This document shows positions 1 to 7,846 of a stretch of DNA of 64,000 bases, one piece after another (within the stretch, counting starts at the first letter, position 1; each line of letters begins with the position of its first letter). A program made the translations under genes and the position numbers. Location: positions 62,001-126,000 of the forward strand of contig JADJIB010000003.1 of assembly GCA_016707175.1 (NCBI GenBank), in the 5' to 3' direction. The stretch comes from Candidatus Phosphoribacter hodrii (GTDB lineage: Bacteria; Actinomycetota; Actinomycetes; Actinomycetales; Dermatophilaceae). A model generated the notes under the pieces. The model worked only from the letters and a program-made list of their open reading frames with translations. It was not told where the DNA came from and ran no database searches.

Positions 1-2
1 AC

Positions 3-1394
3 GGCGGCTCGCTCGAGAACCGGTGTCGCTTCGCGACCGAGGTCTTGCAGGCGGTCCGCGACGTCGTCGGAACCTCGATGACCGTCGGCATCCGGCTCAA
101 CATCCGCCAGGAGGCGCCCGAGGGCTTCGGGGTCGCGGGCGGCATCGAGCTCGCGCAGTACTTCGAGTCGACCGGCCTCATCGACTATGTCCATGGCGTC
201 GTCGGCAGCCCCTGGGGCAACCCGTCCTACATCCAGCCGACCTACATCGACGCGGGTGCCTATGGCGAGTTGGCCGGGGCCCTCAAAGCTGCCGTGTCGC
301 TGCCGGTCGTGCACACCGGCCGGATCAACTCGCCCGAGGTGGCCGAGCGGATCCTCGCTGCCGGCCAGGCCGACCTGGTCGGGATGGCTCGCGCACACAT
401 TGCCGACGGGCAACTGTTGGTCAAGGCCCGCGAGGGTCGGATCGCCGAGATCCGCCCCTGCGTTGGCGGCAATGAGTGCATCAGCCGGCGCTATGTGGAA
501 GGGCTCGGCTTCGCCTGTGCGGTCAACCCCGCGACCAGCCACGAGGTGGAAGGGCCACTGCCGCAGGCTGGTTCGCCTCGCGAGGTGCTCGTCGTCGGCG
601 GCGGGCCTGCAGGCATGGAGTTGTCCGCGCTGCTCGCTGAGTCGGGTCACCGCGTGCGGTTGTGGGAGGCGCAGGACCGGCTCGGGGGAGCGCTTCACTA
701 TGCGGCGCTCGCCCCTCGGCACGACATGTATGCCGCGTACCTCGACTGGCAGGTCGCGCGTTTGGCGACCGCCGGTGTGGAGGTGTCCCTGGGTCGCCGG
801 GCCACGGCCGACGATGTGTTGGCGGCTGGCGCCGACACTGTGGCCGTCGCCACGGGTGCCACGCCGCGTCGGCCGGGCATCGTCGGTGACGACCTGCCAC
901 ACGTGTTGGACGTGCGGGATGTGTTGGCGGAGAGGGCGATTCCCGGGCGACGGGTGCTCGTCGTCTCGCAGGACGATCACGTCGCGCCGTTGTCGGTCGC
1001 GGACTTCCTCAGTGGGCGTGGCCATGAGGTGACCGTCGTCTTCGCGACCGCGACCCCCGCGCCGTTGCTCGGGCGCTACATCGTCGGGGCCATCTTGGGC
1101 CGGCTCGATGAGCAGGGCGTGGAGTTGCGGTCGATGGAGGAAGTCACCGCCATCGAGCCCGGCCGGGTGCACACCCGCAACGTCTACTCGCTGCGGCCTC
1201 GCGTCATTGAGGACATCGACTCTGTGGTCCTTGCGTGTGGCAGCGTGAGCGACTCGACTCTCTTCGACGACCTGGCCGGACGGCATACCGACCTGCACAT
1301 CTTGGGCGACGCCTACGCGCCGCGGCGACTGGTGTTCGCCACGAAGCAGGCCTACGCGCTCGCCGACTTGATCGCCCGCCGACCCACCGCCTGA
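3..1394 (+). CDS. FadH/old yellow enzyme-type NADH:flavin oxidoreductase, 5' end outside window
   Basis: The gene enters the window already open. Its first visible codons read GGSLENR, the hallmark of the TIM-barrel FMN domain of 2,4-dienoyl-CoA reductase and trimethylamine dehydrogenase relatives, so the true start lies upstream and the TTG at 45 is internal. After the barrel comes a Cys cluster (CVGGNEC, then FACAVNP 12 residues later), then an FAD/NAD(P)-binding Rossmann domain with VVGGGPAGM near visible residue 185. In this family these parts carry electrons from NAD(P)H through FAD and a 4Fe-4S cluster to FMN, reducing enoyl or enone substrates. The usual pattern is C-x2-C-x3-C; here the second Cys is Gly and the spacing is one residue shorter, so a normal cluster is doubtful. 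It lies 60 bp upstream of an SDR on the same strand. Confidence 0.85.
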   Translation, partial: GGSLENRCRFATEVLQAVRDVVGTSMTVGIRLNIRQEAPEGFGVAGGIELAQYFESTGLIDYVHGVVGSPWGNPSYIQPTYIDAGAYGELAGALKAAVSLPVVHTGRINSPEVAERILAAGQADLVGMARAHIADGQLLVKAREGRIAEIRPCVGGNECISRRYVEGLGFACAVNPATSHEVEGPLPQAGSPREVLVVGGGPAGMELSALLAESGHRVRLWEAQDRLGGALHYAALAPRHDMYAAYLDWQVARLATAGVEVSLGRRATADDVLAAGADTVAVATGATPRRPGIVGDDLPHVLDVRDVLAERAIPGRRVLVVSQDDHVAPLSVADFLSGRGHEVTVVFATATPAPLLGRYIVGAILGRLDEQGVELRSMEEVTAIEPGRVHTRNVYSLRPRVIEDIDSVVLACGSVSDSTLFDDLAGRHTDLHILGDAYAPRRLVFATKQAYALADLIARRPTA

Positions 1395-1454
1395 CCAGAC
1401 CCACTGCCGGACTAGACCTACTGCCTGACCAGCCAGACCACCGAGGAGACCACC

Positions 1455-2219
1455 ATGTTGCTCAAGGACAAGATCGCCGTCATCACCGCCGGGGCGTCCG
1501 GGATGGGGCAGGCGTCGGCGCAGTTGTTCGCCGAGCACGGCGCGCACGTCATCGTCGTCGACGTCAACGAAGGCGCGGCGACGGCGACCGTCGAGGGGAT
1601 CATTGCGGCGGGCGGCAGCGCAGAGGCAGCGGCCGTCGACGTTCGCGACCTCGACGCGTTGGAGCGGCTCGGCGCCAAGATCACCGCCGACCACGGCAAG
1701 GTGCACATCCTCTACAACAACGTCGGGATCCCCGGAGCCGCGGGAATGCAACTCTCGGAAGCCGATTGGGACACGGGCATCGAGATCAACGCGCGGGCAA
1801 GCTTCTTCCTGACGGGGCACCTGCTCGATGCGCTCAAGGCGGCCGACGGCGCGTCGGTCATCTTCACGAGTTCGACGTCGGGCTTGGTCGGGTCGCCGTT
1901 CAGCCCGCTCTATTCGTTCACCAAGGGCGGGATCATCGCCCTGGTGCGCTCCTACGCGCTGGCGCTGGCGGCCGACAAGGTGCGGGTCAACGCGATCGCT
2001 CCCGGGCAGGTCGAGACGCCCGGGCTGGCCGCGTTCTTCCGGATCGACGACCCGGAAGAGATCGCCCGGCGCAAGGCCGCGTTCGCTGCGACCATCCCGT
2101 TGGGCCGGGCCAGCGACCCGCGTGAGATCGCGTCGGTCGCGCTGTTCCTGGCGAGCGATCTGTCCAGTTACGTCACCGGGGTGACGATCCCCGTCGACGG
2201 CGGCATCACCGCGAAGTAG
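1455..2219 (+). CDS. SDR-family NAD(P)-dependent oxidoreductase
   Basis: A 254-residue classical short-chain dehydrogenase. The cofactor motif TAGASGMGQ sits near residue 11, an NNVG version of the NNAG motif near residue 90, and the catalytic Ser plus YSFTK (Y-x3-K) near residues 138-157. The C-terminal PVDGG tail is typical of the family. It would oxidise a secondary alcohol or reduce a ketone with NAD(P)(H); the substrate cannot be read. The ATG follows GAGGAGA at about 7 bases and 60 bp of spacer from the upstream flavin reductase, so the two are probably cotranscribed. It shares the stretch LVGSPFSPLYS with the SDR at 27707-28561, so the two are paralogues. Confidence 0.88.
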   Translation: MLLKDKIAVITAGASGMGQASAQLFAEHGAHVIVVDVNEGAATATVEGIIAAGGSAEAAAVDVRDLDALERLGAKITADHGKVHILYNNVGIPGAAGMQLSEADWDTGIEINARASFFLTGHLLDALKAADGASVIFTSSTSGLVGSPFSPLYSFTKGGIIALVRSYALALAADKVRVNAIAPGQVETPGLAAFFRIDDPEEIARRKAAFAATIPLGRASDPREIASVALFLASDLSSYVTGVTIPVDGGITAK

Positions 2220-2256
2220 GTGATGGCGCAGCGGCCAGCCCGTTTTGGCAGTCCCC

Positions 2257-2910
2257 TCAGGCAGGTGGCCAGGGTGCGTCGGCAATGTCGTAGTTGATCT
2301 CGTCGGCCCACAGATCGAGGTAGCAGTAGACGGCCGGGTCGGTCAGCAGTCGCGCGTGGCGAGGTTCGTCGGGCATCGAGGTGCGCGCCGGAGGAAAAAG
2401 GACGTAAGTGTCGCGGCCGTCCATCGTGGATCGTGTCAGGAGCCCGTCGAGCTCGGGCCAGGTGTCGAGGATCGCGGCGGACCAAGCCCGGCAAACGTTC
2501 CTCGGTCCCATCGGCATCGACGCGGATCCCTTGTTGTTGATCGGCCAGTTGCCCCGCAGGTCCAGGAGGGTCAACTGCCGTGTTGCCGACCACCCGTAGA
2601 GGCACGGGGCTGCGGTGAAGGGGTCGATGGTGCGGTACTTCTGGAACTTTTCAGCCACGGCGGTGATCGGTGACGGTGAAGCGTAGATGACGGCGCGGTC
2701 CGGTTGTACGGATTGGGGTGGGTGGTGCGGGTCCCACCGCATCGTCCGCAAGGGCCCGAAGTCTCGGGCTTCGTTCCACTCCAACACGTAGTCCCCGATG
2801 GTCGCCCCAATGCGCCAGAGCGTGGGCCGGACCCCGACGAGGTCGCTGGATCGGCGGGTTAACGGTTTCGGCGGCTTTCGGGGGGTCTTCGGTTGGGGCT
2901 TGGGCGTCAT
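2257..2910 (-). CDS. RES-domain toxin of a type II toxin-antitoxin module
   Basis: A 217-residue protein with RES-family features: WRIG near residue 32, RWDPH near residue 58, and VIYASPSPITAVAE near residue 74, matching the Tyr/Ser/Thr-Ala-x-x-Glu core of the fold. RES toxins such as ParT and MbcT are NAD-consuming or ADP-ribosyl-transferring enzymes that poison growth when free. Its ATG overlaps the stop of the upstream antitoxin by four bases (2907-2910), the usual antitoxin-first coupled order. The N-terminal 25 residues are Pro/Lys rich. A paralogue sharing RWDPH, YAS and IDPFT lies at 48379-49056. NAD as substrate is family knowledge, not visible here. Confidence 0.8.
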   Translation of the reverse strand: MTPKPQPKTPRKPPKPLTRRSSDLVGVRPTLWRIGATIGDYVLEWNEARDFGPLRTMRWDPHHPPQSVQPDRAVIYASPSPITAVAEKFQKYRTIDPFTAAPCLYGWSATRQLTLLDLRGNWPINNKGSASMPMGPRNVCRAWSAAILDTWPELDGLLTRSTMDGRDTYVLFPPARTSMPDEPRHARLLTDPAVYCYLDLWADEINYDIADAPWPPA

Positions 2911-3518
2911 TCGCGGCTCTCGTCGGCCATCAGTTGGGCGACCACCTGTGGGGGCTCGTTATCCAGCAGCCACTGAACGGGGCTGCGGTCGCCCAGTGCT
3001 TCCTCAGGCGTTGTCATGAAAAGCCGAAGCCGTCGAGGTCCCCAGGTCTCGGGGACGTAGGCCAGTGCCTGGGCGAGTCCGGGGACTGCAGCCCCGGACA
3101 CGAACTGCCAGGCCGGCAACCGCAGCTGCCCATCACCCTTGATTGCGTAGAGGTCACCCCGGTTGACCTGGCGAGTGATCGTCGACTTCGCCTTCCCGAG
3201 GTCCTTGGCCACCTGCGCTGTCGTGAGCATGACCTCCTCGCGGCGGGATAGGTCGAGCCGAAGCATCGCCGCGCCCTGATCTGGCGCAACGTCCACGCTC
3301 GCGCTCGCTTTGAGGAACTCGTCCTGCTCCGTTCGGCTTGAGGTGGTCGCTTCAGGACCAATCCGCGCAAGGCTTCGGCGACGTTCCACGGCCTTAAGGG
3401 CTGCGGCGACCACTGCCCCGGGCACCGTGTGCCCGGCCCTGAGCAGGAGGGCATTCAGTTCTGCCTCAAACGAGGCTGTCGATACGACCGGAGACGGTCC
3501 CTTCTTGACGTCAGCCAT
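2907..3518 (-). CDS. Antitoxin partner of the RES toxin
   Basis: A 203-residue protein immediately upstream of, and overlapping, the RES toxin gene. Residues about 95-130 (VMLTTAQVAKDLGKAKST) look like a helix-turn-helix, and the C-terminal part (SPVQWLLDNEPPQVVAQLM) resembles the segment of ParS/MbcA-type antitoxins that plugs the RES active site. The first 80 residues are an extra region longer than typical Xre antitoxins and are not recognised. It would neutralise the toxin and repress the operon. A TAGAAT -10 box ends six bases before the ATG with no Shine-Dalgarno, so the mRNA is probably leaderless. It could be a general HTH regulator, but the pairing makes antitoxin more likely. Confidence 0.7.
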   Translation of the reverse strand: MADVKKGPSPVVSTASFEAELNALLLRAGHTVPGAVVAAALKAVERRRSLARIGPEATTSSRTEQDEFLKASASVDVAPDQGAAMLRLDLSRREEVMLTTAQVAKDLGKAKSTITRQVNRGDLYAIKGDGQLRLPAWQFVSGAAVPGLAQALAYVPETWGPRRLRLFMTTPEEALGDRSPVQWLLDNEPPQVVAQLMADESRE

Positions 3519-3576
3519 GGAGCTATTCTAGCGCTTTACGCATCGGAACGCATGCGAGGTGCAAAGCGATGCATCG
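3519..3576 (-). promoter_or_regulatory. Promoter/operator region of the first RES module
   Basis: The minus strand carries TAGAAT (3524-3529) six bases before the antitoxin ATG. Behind it lie two short perfect palindromes, CGCATGCG (3549-3556) and CGATGCATCG (3567-3576), sharing a GCAT core about 19 bases apart. They are plausible binding sites for the antitoxin, as such modules repress themselves. This is read from position and symmetry only. Confidence 0.45.
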
Positions 3577-3722
3577 AGGGCCTCCGCGACCGATGCGAGG
3601 AGTGTGGCGATCCGTCGGTGCCGGCCGACGGCGGTTGTCAGCCTGCCGCCGTATCGTCGCAACCAACTAGTTAGCTTCGGGCGCACGTCATGCCGGGGCC
3701 CAGTGAGACGGAGGGAATCGGG

Positions 3723-4229
3723 ATGGCGATGCTGAGGGGGGTTCTACGGGTCAGCCCGATCGGGGATTACCGCACCTTGCCCGCGTTGTTGGGCGTCGAC
3801 TTCCTCGTGGTCGACGAGCCAGGAGGGCATGGCTCCGGCCCTTTCCACCCGATTGTTGAGGTGGAGGATCTCGCTGCGCTGTACGAGATGCTGCGAACGG
3901 AACGGATCGTTGTTGGGGTGCTGACACCCCTCGACGACGGTCAGCGTCATTCGTTCACGGTCCGCGACCTGCGCGGGATGGCTCTCCTCACGGTGACGGG
4001 AGACCTCTCGCCTACGCACAGATTGCTGACGGGACCGGATGTTCGCGCCCACGTTCGGCTCCCTTTTGACCCACGCACGAACGTTCTGGATCCTTGCATG
4101 GGTCCTCGCCGAGGTGGGCAGGAAGCTGACCGGGGAGTCCGTTGTGGGGATCGACATGCAGCCCGTCGACCGAGACAGGCGCGCTGTGTTCGTGCAGGAC
4201 CAACGTGGCCGGCGTGTACTCGTCGGTGA
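3723..4229 (+). CDS. Hypothetical protein; 3' part possibly out of frame
   Basis: Start chosen at the ATG six bases after GGAGGG; an ATG at 3690 is also open. The first 110 residues look like a real soluble protein (VSPIGDYRTLPALL, FHPIVEVEDLAALYEM), whereas from about residue 118 the frame becomes Arg/Gly-rich and is the shadow of the next frame. Either it ends in a frameshift near 4030-4130 and continues as the gene at 4039-4443, or the two genes overlap by about 190 bp, which would be unusual. No family recognised. Confidence 0.4.
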   Translation: MAMLRGVLRVSPIGDYRTLPALLGVDFLVVDEPGGHGSGPFHPIVEVEDLAALYEMLRTERIVVGVLTPLDDGQRHSFTVRDLRGMALLTVTGDLSPTHRLLTGPDVRAHVRLPFDPRTNVLDPCMGPRRGGQEADRGVRCGDRHAARRPRQARCVRAGPTWPACTRR

Positions 4230-4443
4230 AGTGCGCGTGATGCGCGGTAGCGAGTATTTGGACATGGACGTCACTCTCGACGGGGGGCTCGTGACCAAGG
4301 TGGTCGTTGAGGTGGTCCAAGATGGCTGCGACGCCATGGTCAGCATCGTTCACAGCGGCTGGGTCGTGGGCTCCGAAGAGCAGCGGGGTCAGTTCGACGG
4401 GTGGCAGGACGCGCTGAGTGCCTGGGCAGCCAGTCAAACCTGA
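4039..4443 (+). CDS. Hypothetical protein overlapping the preceding gene
   Basis: A frame of 134 residues with convincing composition (VVGIDMQPVDRDRRAV, FVQDQRGRRVLVGEV, a run of beta-strand-like stretches). No good ribosome-binding site precedes the ATG at 4039, and its beginning lies inside the previous gene in another frame. It is therefore either the C-terminal half of that gene displaced by a frameshift, or a gene starting later, for example at GTG 4143. No domain recognised. Confidence 0.4.
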   Translation: MFAPTFGSLLTHARTFWILAWVLAEVGRKLTGESVVGIDMQPVDRDRRAVFVQDQRGRRVLVGEVRVMRGSEYLDMDVTLDGGLVTKVVVEVVQDGCDAMVSIVHSGWVVGSEEQRGQFDGWQDALSAWAASQT

Positions 4444-5068
4444 AGCGTTCTCGGGACTCTCGCGGGACCCAGCACCGCTTTTGGGGGGAAGCCCCGCGCA
4501 TAGGCGTGCAAGAACGGTGACTCCCCTCTCGTGGGATCCCACGCCCGGAGCGCACATCTACGTCGACGAGTCCACGGCCGGGGACTACCTGCTGATGGGC
4601 GCCGTGGTCGCGAGCGCCGACGCGCCACAGATGCGCTCAGTCATGCGAGGGTTGCTCCTGCCCGGCAGCCGCAGCCTCCACATGCGAAAGGAACAGAAAC
4701 GCGCCGCCACCATTCTGAGCACCGTTGTCGGCCTCGGCCCCAAGGTGGCCATCTTCCGAGTCTCCAGAACCACTCCGGCCCTCGACGCCCGACGTGCCAC
4801 CGTCCACGCCCTTGCTGAGTTGGCATGCCAACTTCGCGCTGACCGTGTCGTCTTCGACACCATCGACTCCATGTCCGCCCGTGACCGAGCGTGGGTCATC
4901 GAAGGAGTTCACCTCGCCGGCGAGCCAACTCCCCCGTTCGGCTATCACCACCAGCGCCGTCACGAGGAGCCCCTGCTCTGGATACCCGATGCGGTCGGCT
5001 GGGCGTGGGCCAGAGGGGGTCAGCATCGTCGAGCGGTCGAGCGAATCTGCTACCTGGTCGACCTGTAG
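4418..5068 (+). CDS. DUF3800-like hypothetical protein
   Basis: A 216-residue frame; the GTG at 4517 (183 residues) is a better-looking start because the first 33 residues are low-quality and overlap the previous gene. The sequence HIYVDESTAGDYLLMGAVVA near residue 45 followed by a late WIPDAVGWAWARG resembles DUF3800 proteins, which open with a Tyr-x-Asp-Glu-Ser strand and end with a conserved Asp/helix. That family is suspected to be RNase H-like and often sits near defence or mobile genes; no function is established. It closes a three-gene plus-strand cluster of unknowns between the RES module and the catabolic operon. Confidence 0.5.
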   Translation: MPGQPVKPEAFSGLSRDPAPLLGGSPAHRRARTVTPLSWDPTPGAHIYVDESTAGDYLLMGAVVASADAPQMRSVMRGLLLPGSRSLHMRKEQKRAATILSTVVGLGPKVAIFRVSRTTPALDARRATVHALAELACQLRADRVVFDTIDSMSARDRAWVIEGVHLAGEPTPPFGYHHQRRHEEPLLWIPDAVGWAWARGGQHRRAVERICYLVDL

Positions 5069-5175
5069 ACAGCGCGAAGCCCGACACCGCGACCGTCCGG
5101 ACGGGTATCGGGCTCACTACTTGGGGGGTAATTCCCCTTCGTAACTTCAAGCATAGCCGCTTTGCCCTAGCTGTT

Positions 5176-5231
5176 GTGATCAGGACCCCTGCAGGGATCA
5201 CTTACCTCAGGTACGCACTGCGTACCTGAGG
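5176..5231. terminator. Two hairpins between convergent genes, probable bidirectional terminator
   Basis: Between the converging genes that end at 5068 and 5333 lie two dyads. GTGATC (5176-5181) pairs with GATCAC (5196-5201). CCTCAGGTACGCA (5205-5217) pairs perfectly with its complement at 5219-5231 around one base. No T tract follows, as usual in high-GC actinobacteria. A protein-binding palindrome is the alternative. The rest of 5069-5332 shows no gene. Confidence 0.5.
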
Positions 5232-5332
5232 CACTCCGTTGTGACAGCCCCCAGGTGGATGCCGCGACGCGCGAAGGGAAACGATGGGATGCGGCGAGGG
5301 CAGACATGGGGCATCGCAAGCCGACGGTCAAC

Positions 5333-6169
5333 TCAGGACAGGCCGTCGATGACTCCTTGGGCGCGGGTGCGGGCCCACTGACCGGCGTCAGGAGCGGTGA
5401 CGAGGTAGAAGCGCCCGTCCTCGATGGCCGCCAGCACCATCTCGGCTACCTCGGCGGGAGTCGCCACGTCCATGGTGAGCCGGAAGTCCGGCAGCACCGT
5501 GCTGGCACCCGTCTCCGGCCGGTCGGCGGGCCGGTTGCGCCGCGCGTCCCGGATCTTGGTGGGCACCTGACCGGGGCACAGCACGGTGACACCCACTTCG
5601 GGCGCGACGGTGGCCAACTCCAGAGCGAGCGTCTCCGACAGCCCGACGACGGCGTGCTTCGAGGCACTGTATGCCGCCTGCCCGCCTCCGGGGATCGTCG
5701 ACAGTCCCGCGACGGAGGCGGTGTTGACGACATGCCCCTGACCGGCGGCGATGAAGTGCGGCACGAAGGCTCGCACCCCGTTGACGACGCCGTAGAAGTT
5801 GACCTCGGTCGTCCACTGCACGTCGCTGTGCGGCTGCTCCCATGTCGACAGACGCGACGTGATGACGCCGGCGTTATTGCACACAACGTCGACCCGGCCG
5901 AAGGTCGCCACGACATCGGCAGCCAGCGCCAACAGCGCCTCGGGGTCGCGGACGTCGACGACCCGCCCGACCACCTGCCCAGTCCCTGATTCGCCCGTCC
6001 CGTCACCCGCGCCGCCGTTGACCTCGGCCACCATCGCGTCAAGTGCGCCGGCTTCCACGTCGACCCCGACGACCGACAGTCCCCGCGCCACGAAGGCCTC
6101 GACCAAACCGCGCCCGATCCCGCTCGCGGCGCCGGTCACGACCGCGACCTGGCCCGTCTCGAGCTTCAC
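5333..6169 (-). CDS. SDR-family oxidoreductase
   Basis: A 278-residue short-chain dehydrogenase with VVTGAASGIGRG near residue 10, CNNAGV near residue 98, a Ser at NTASVAG and YSASK near residue 168. An Asp in VGVDVE at the end of the second strand favours NAD over NADP. The Gly-rich GGAGDGTGESGTG insertion near residue 55 is not usual. The GTG start overlaps the stop of a 47-codon remnant of an earlier gene (GTGA), so it was once coupled to a now-lost upstream gene. It is the last gene of the minus-strand catabolic group at 5.3-12.2 kb, suggesting oxidation of a hydroxy intermediate. Confidence 0.87.
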   Translation of the reverse strand: MKLETGQVAVVTGAASGIGRGLVEAFVARGLSVVGVDVEAGALDAMVAEVNGGAGDGTGESGTGQVVGRVVDVRDPEALLALAADVVATFGRVDVVCNNAGVITSRLSTWEQPHSDVQWTTEVNFYGVVNGVRAFVPHFIAAGQGHVVNTASVAGLSTIPGGGQAAYSASKHAVVGLSETLALELATVAPEVGVTVLCPGQVPTKIRDARRNRPADRPETGASTVLPDFRLTMDVATPAEVAEMVLAAIEDGRFYLVTAPDAGQWARTRAQGVIDGLS

Positions 6170-6309
6170 CGGGTCACCGCCGGGATGACCTGGGTGCCGA
6201 ACACCGGTTTGTCGACGAAGTGCGTCATTCCCAACTCCTCCTGTAGTCCGATCAACTGCTCAGCGACGTCCTCGGGTGCGGTGCACCGGACTCCCGCATC
6301 AACGCCCGT
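6166..6309 (-). pseudogene. 3' remnant of a coupled gene, possibly a luciferase-like monooxygenase tail
   Basis: Directly after the MFS stop, the same frame stays open for 47 codons with good protein character (APEDVAEQLIGLQEEL, GMTHFVDKPVFG) and stops in a four-base overlap with the GTG of the SDR. There is no start codon or ribosome-binding site in front. The wording resembles the C-terminus of F420/FMN-type luciferase-like monooxygenases, where a PEDVAEQL helix is followed by a Gly-x-Thr-His-Phe strand. This looks like the 3' end of a gene whose front was deleted when the MFS gene was joined in. The family is a guess; the remnant nature is well supported by the coupling. Confidence 0.45.
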
Positions 6310-7845
6310 TCAAGGGGTGACGGGCTCCTCCGGGAGGTATGCCGTCCGTTCCCCGCCCGCCTCCGACGCACCTGCCGGGGCGTCGGGGACCAGCCAGTAG
6401 GACAGCGGTGCGGCCACCAGAGACACCCCCGCGGCGAGCAGGCTGGCCATGACATAGCCGCTCTCCGCCGGCAATCCGCTCGCACCGTCGACGTGCGCCG
6501 CCAGCACGGCGGCCAACCCCGCCGACCCCACTGCTCCGCCGAGCAGCCGGAGCACTTGGTTGACCCCGGTCGCGCTGGCGGTCCGCTGCATCGGCACCCG
6601 GGCGACAACCAGGCTGGGCAGGATCGAATAGGTGATGCCGACGCCGAGGCCCATCAGGCCCATCATCAGCAGGACCTCCAACTCGGTGTGATGCCAGCGG
6701 GCGAAGATCCCGAAACCCAGTGCGCAGGACAGCGTTCCGATCGGCAGCACCGACCGCTCGCCGAGGCGCCGGACCAACCGTCGGGCGATCGGTGGCCCAG
6801 CCAGGCTGCCCAGCGCCATCGGCCCCATGAGCAGGCCGGTGATCGCGACGTTGTGGCCCAAACCGACTCCGCCGGAGGGCGTTTGCTGGGTGAGGATGAT
6901 CCCCGCCGCAGCCCCGGCGAACACTGAGCAGCCGATGAGCAGCGCGGCGAGGTTCGCCCCGAGGATCCCCGGTGCGACGGCGAGCCGGACATCGACCAAC
7001 GGGTGAGCCAACCGCACCTCGATGAGCACCCAGGCCAGCAACAGCACGACGGCCCCACCGGCCAACCCGAGCACTCCGCTGGACGTCCAGCCCCAGGACA
7101 CCCCATGGGTGATCGCCAGCAGCCCGAAACCCAGCCCGCTGCACAGCAGCACGGCCCCGAGGACGTCGGTGTGCACCGGCGCGATGCCCGCCTTCGGCTC
7201 GGGGACAGTGCGGAACGTCCACCATGCCCCCGCTGCCGCGACGAGGAACGCGAAGACGAACCCGGCCCGGTAGTCCCAGATCGCCACCATGAGGCCCACC
7301 GTCGGGTTGGCCACGCCGGCACCGACGGCCAGGCTCGTCGAGAGCACGGCCAGGGTCCGATGCAGTTGCGGCCCATGCAGGTGCTCGCGGGCGATCCCGA
7401 CGGTGAGCGCGACGAGCGCATAGCCGAGCCCATGCAGCGCCCGAGCCACCATCAGCCCGGGGAAGTTCGGCACGAGCGCTCCGACGAGCGACCCGATGGC
7501 CACCGTTGCCAGCGCGCCGACGAGCACTCGCCGCCGCAGCCGCCCGTCGGCCAGCCTGGCGACGATCGGGGTGGCAACGACCCCCATGAGCAGGCTCATC
7601 GTCAGCGTCCATTGGGCCGCCTCGAGCGAGACGTGCAGGGTCCGGTTGACCGGGACGACGATCGGGTTGCCCAGGCCCGCGACGACCGAGCCGCTGAGAG
7701 CGGCATACACCAGGCAGGGGACCAGCCCGCGAGGTGGAGGAGCGGACGGCAGCTCAGCCGAGGGTATGCCGCGCTCTTCCGCCGGCGGTGCGGGTGGCGA
7801 CCCTGCCGAGGGTATGCCGTGCGCCTCCTCGGCCGGTGAGGTCAC
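6310..7845 (-). CDS. MFS transporter, DHA2-like
   Basis: About 511 residues rich in hydrophobic helices (I judge 12-14 segments). Motif A-like RLADGRLRRR lies after the second helix, and a GLGYAL segment is typical of drug/H+ antiporters. The GTG at 7845 begins just after the thiolase stop; an in-frame GTG at 7887 would overlap that gene. The first 45 residues before the first helix contain two GIPSA repeats, each created by a GTATGCCG octamer (7764 and 7812), so the cytoplasmic leader may be a repeat insertion rather than functional protein. It could move a pathway substrate or a toxic intermediate; direction is not known. Confidence 0.82.
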   Translation of the reverse strand: MTSPAEEAHGIPSAGSPPAPPAEERGIPSAELPSAPPPRGLVPCLVYAALSGSVVAGLGNPIVVPVNRTLHVSLEAAQWTLTMSLLMGVVATPIVARLADGRLRRRVLVGALATVAIGSLVGALVPNFPGLMVARALHGLGYALVALTVGIAREHLHGPQLHRTLAVLSTSLAVGAGVANPTVGLMVAIWDYRAGFVFAFLVAAAGAWWTFRTVPEPKAGIAPVHTDVLGAVLLCSGLGFGLLAITHGVSWGWTSSGVLGLAGGAVVLLLAWVLIEVRLAHPLVDVRLAVAPGILGANLAALLIGCSVFAGAAAGIILTQQTPSGGVGLGHNVAITGLLMGPMALGSLAGPPIARRLVRRLGERSVLPIGTLSCALGFGIFARWHHTELEVLLMMGLMGLGVGITYSILPSLVVARVPMQRTASATGVNQVLRLLGGAVGSAGLAAVLAAHVDGASGLPAESGYVMASLLAAGVSLVAAPLSYWLVPDAPAGASEAGGERTAYLPEEPVTP

Positions 7846-7846
7846 C

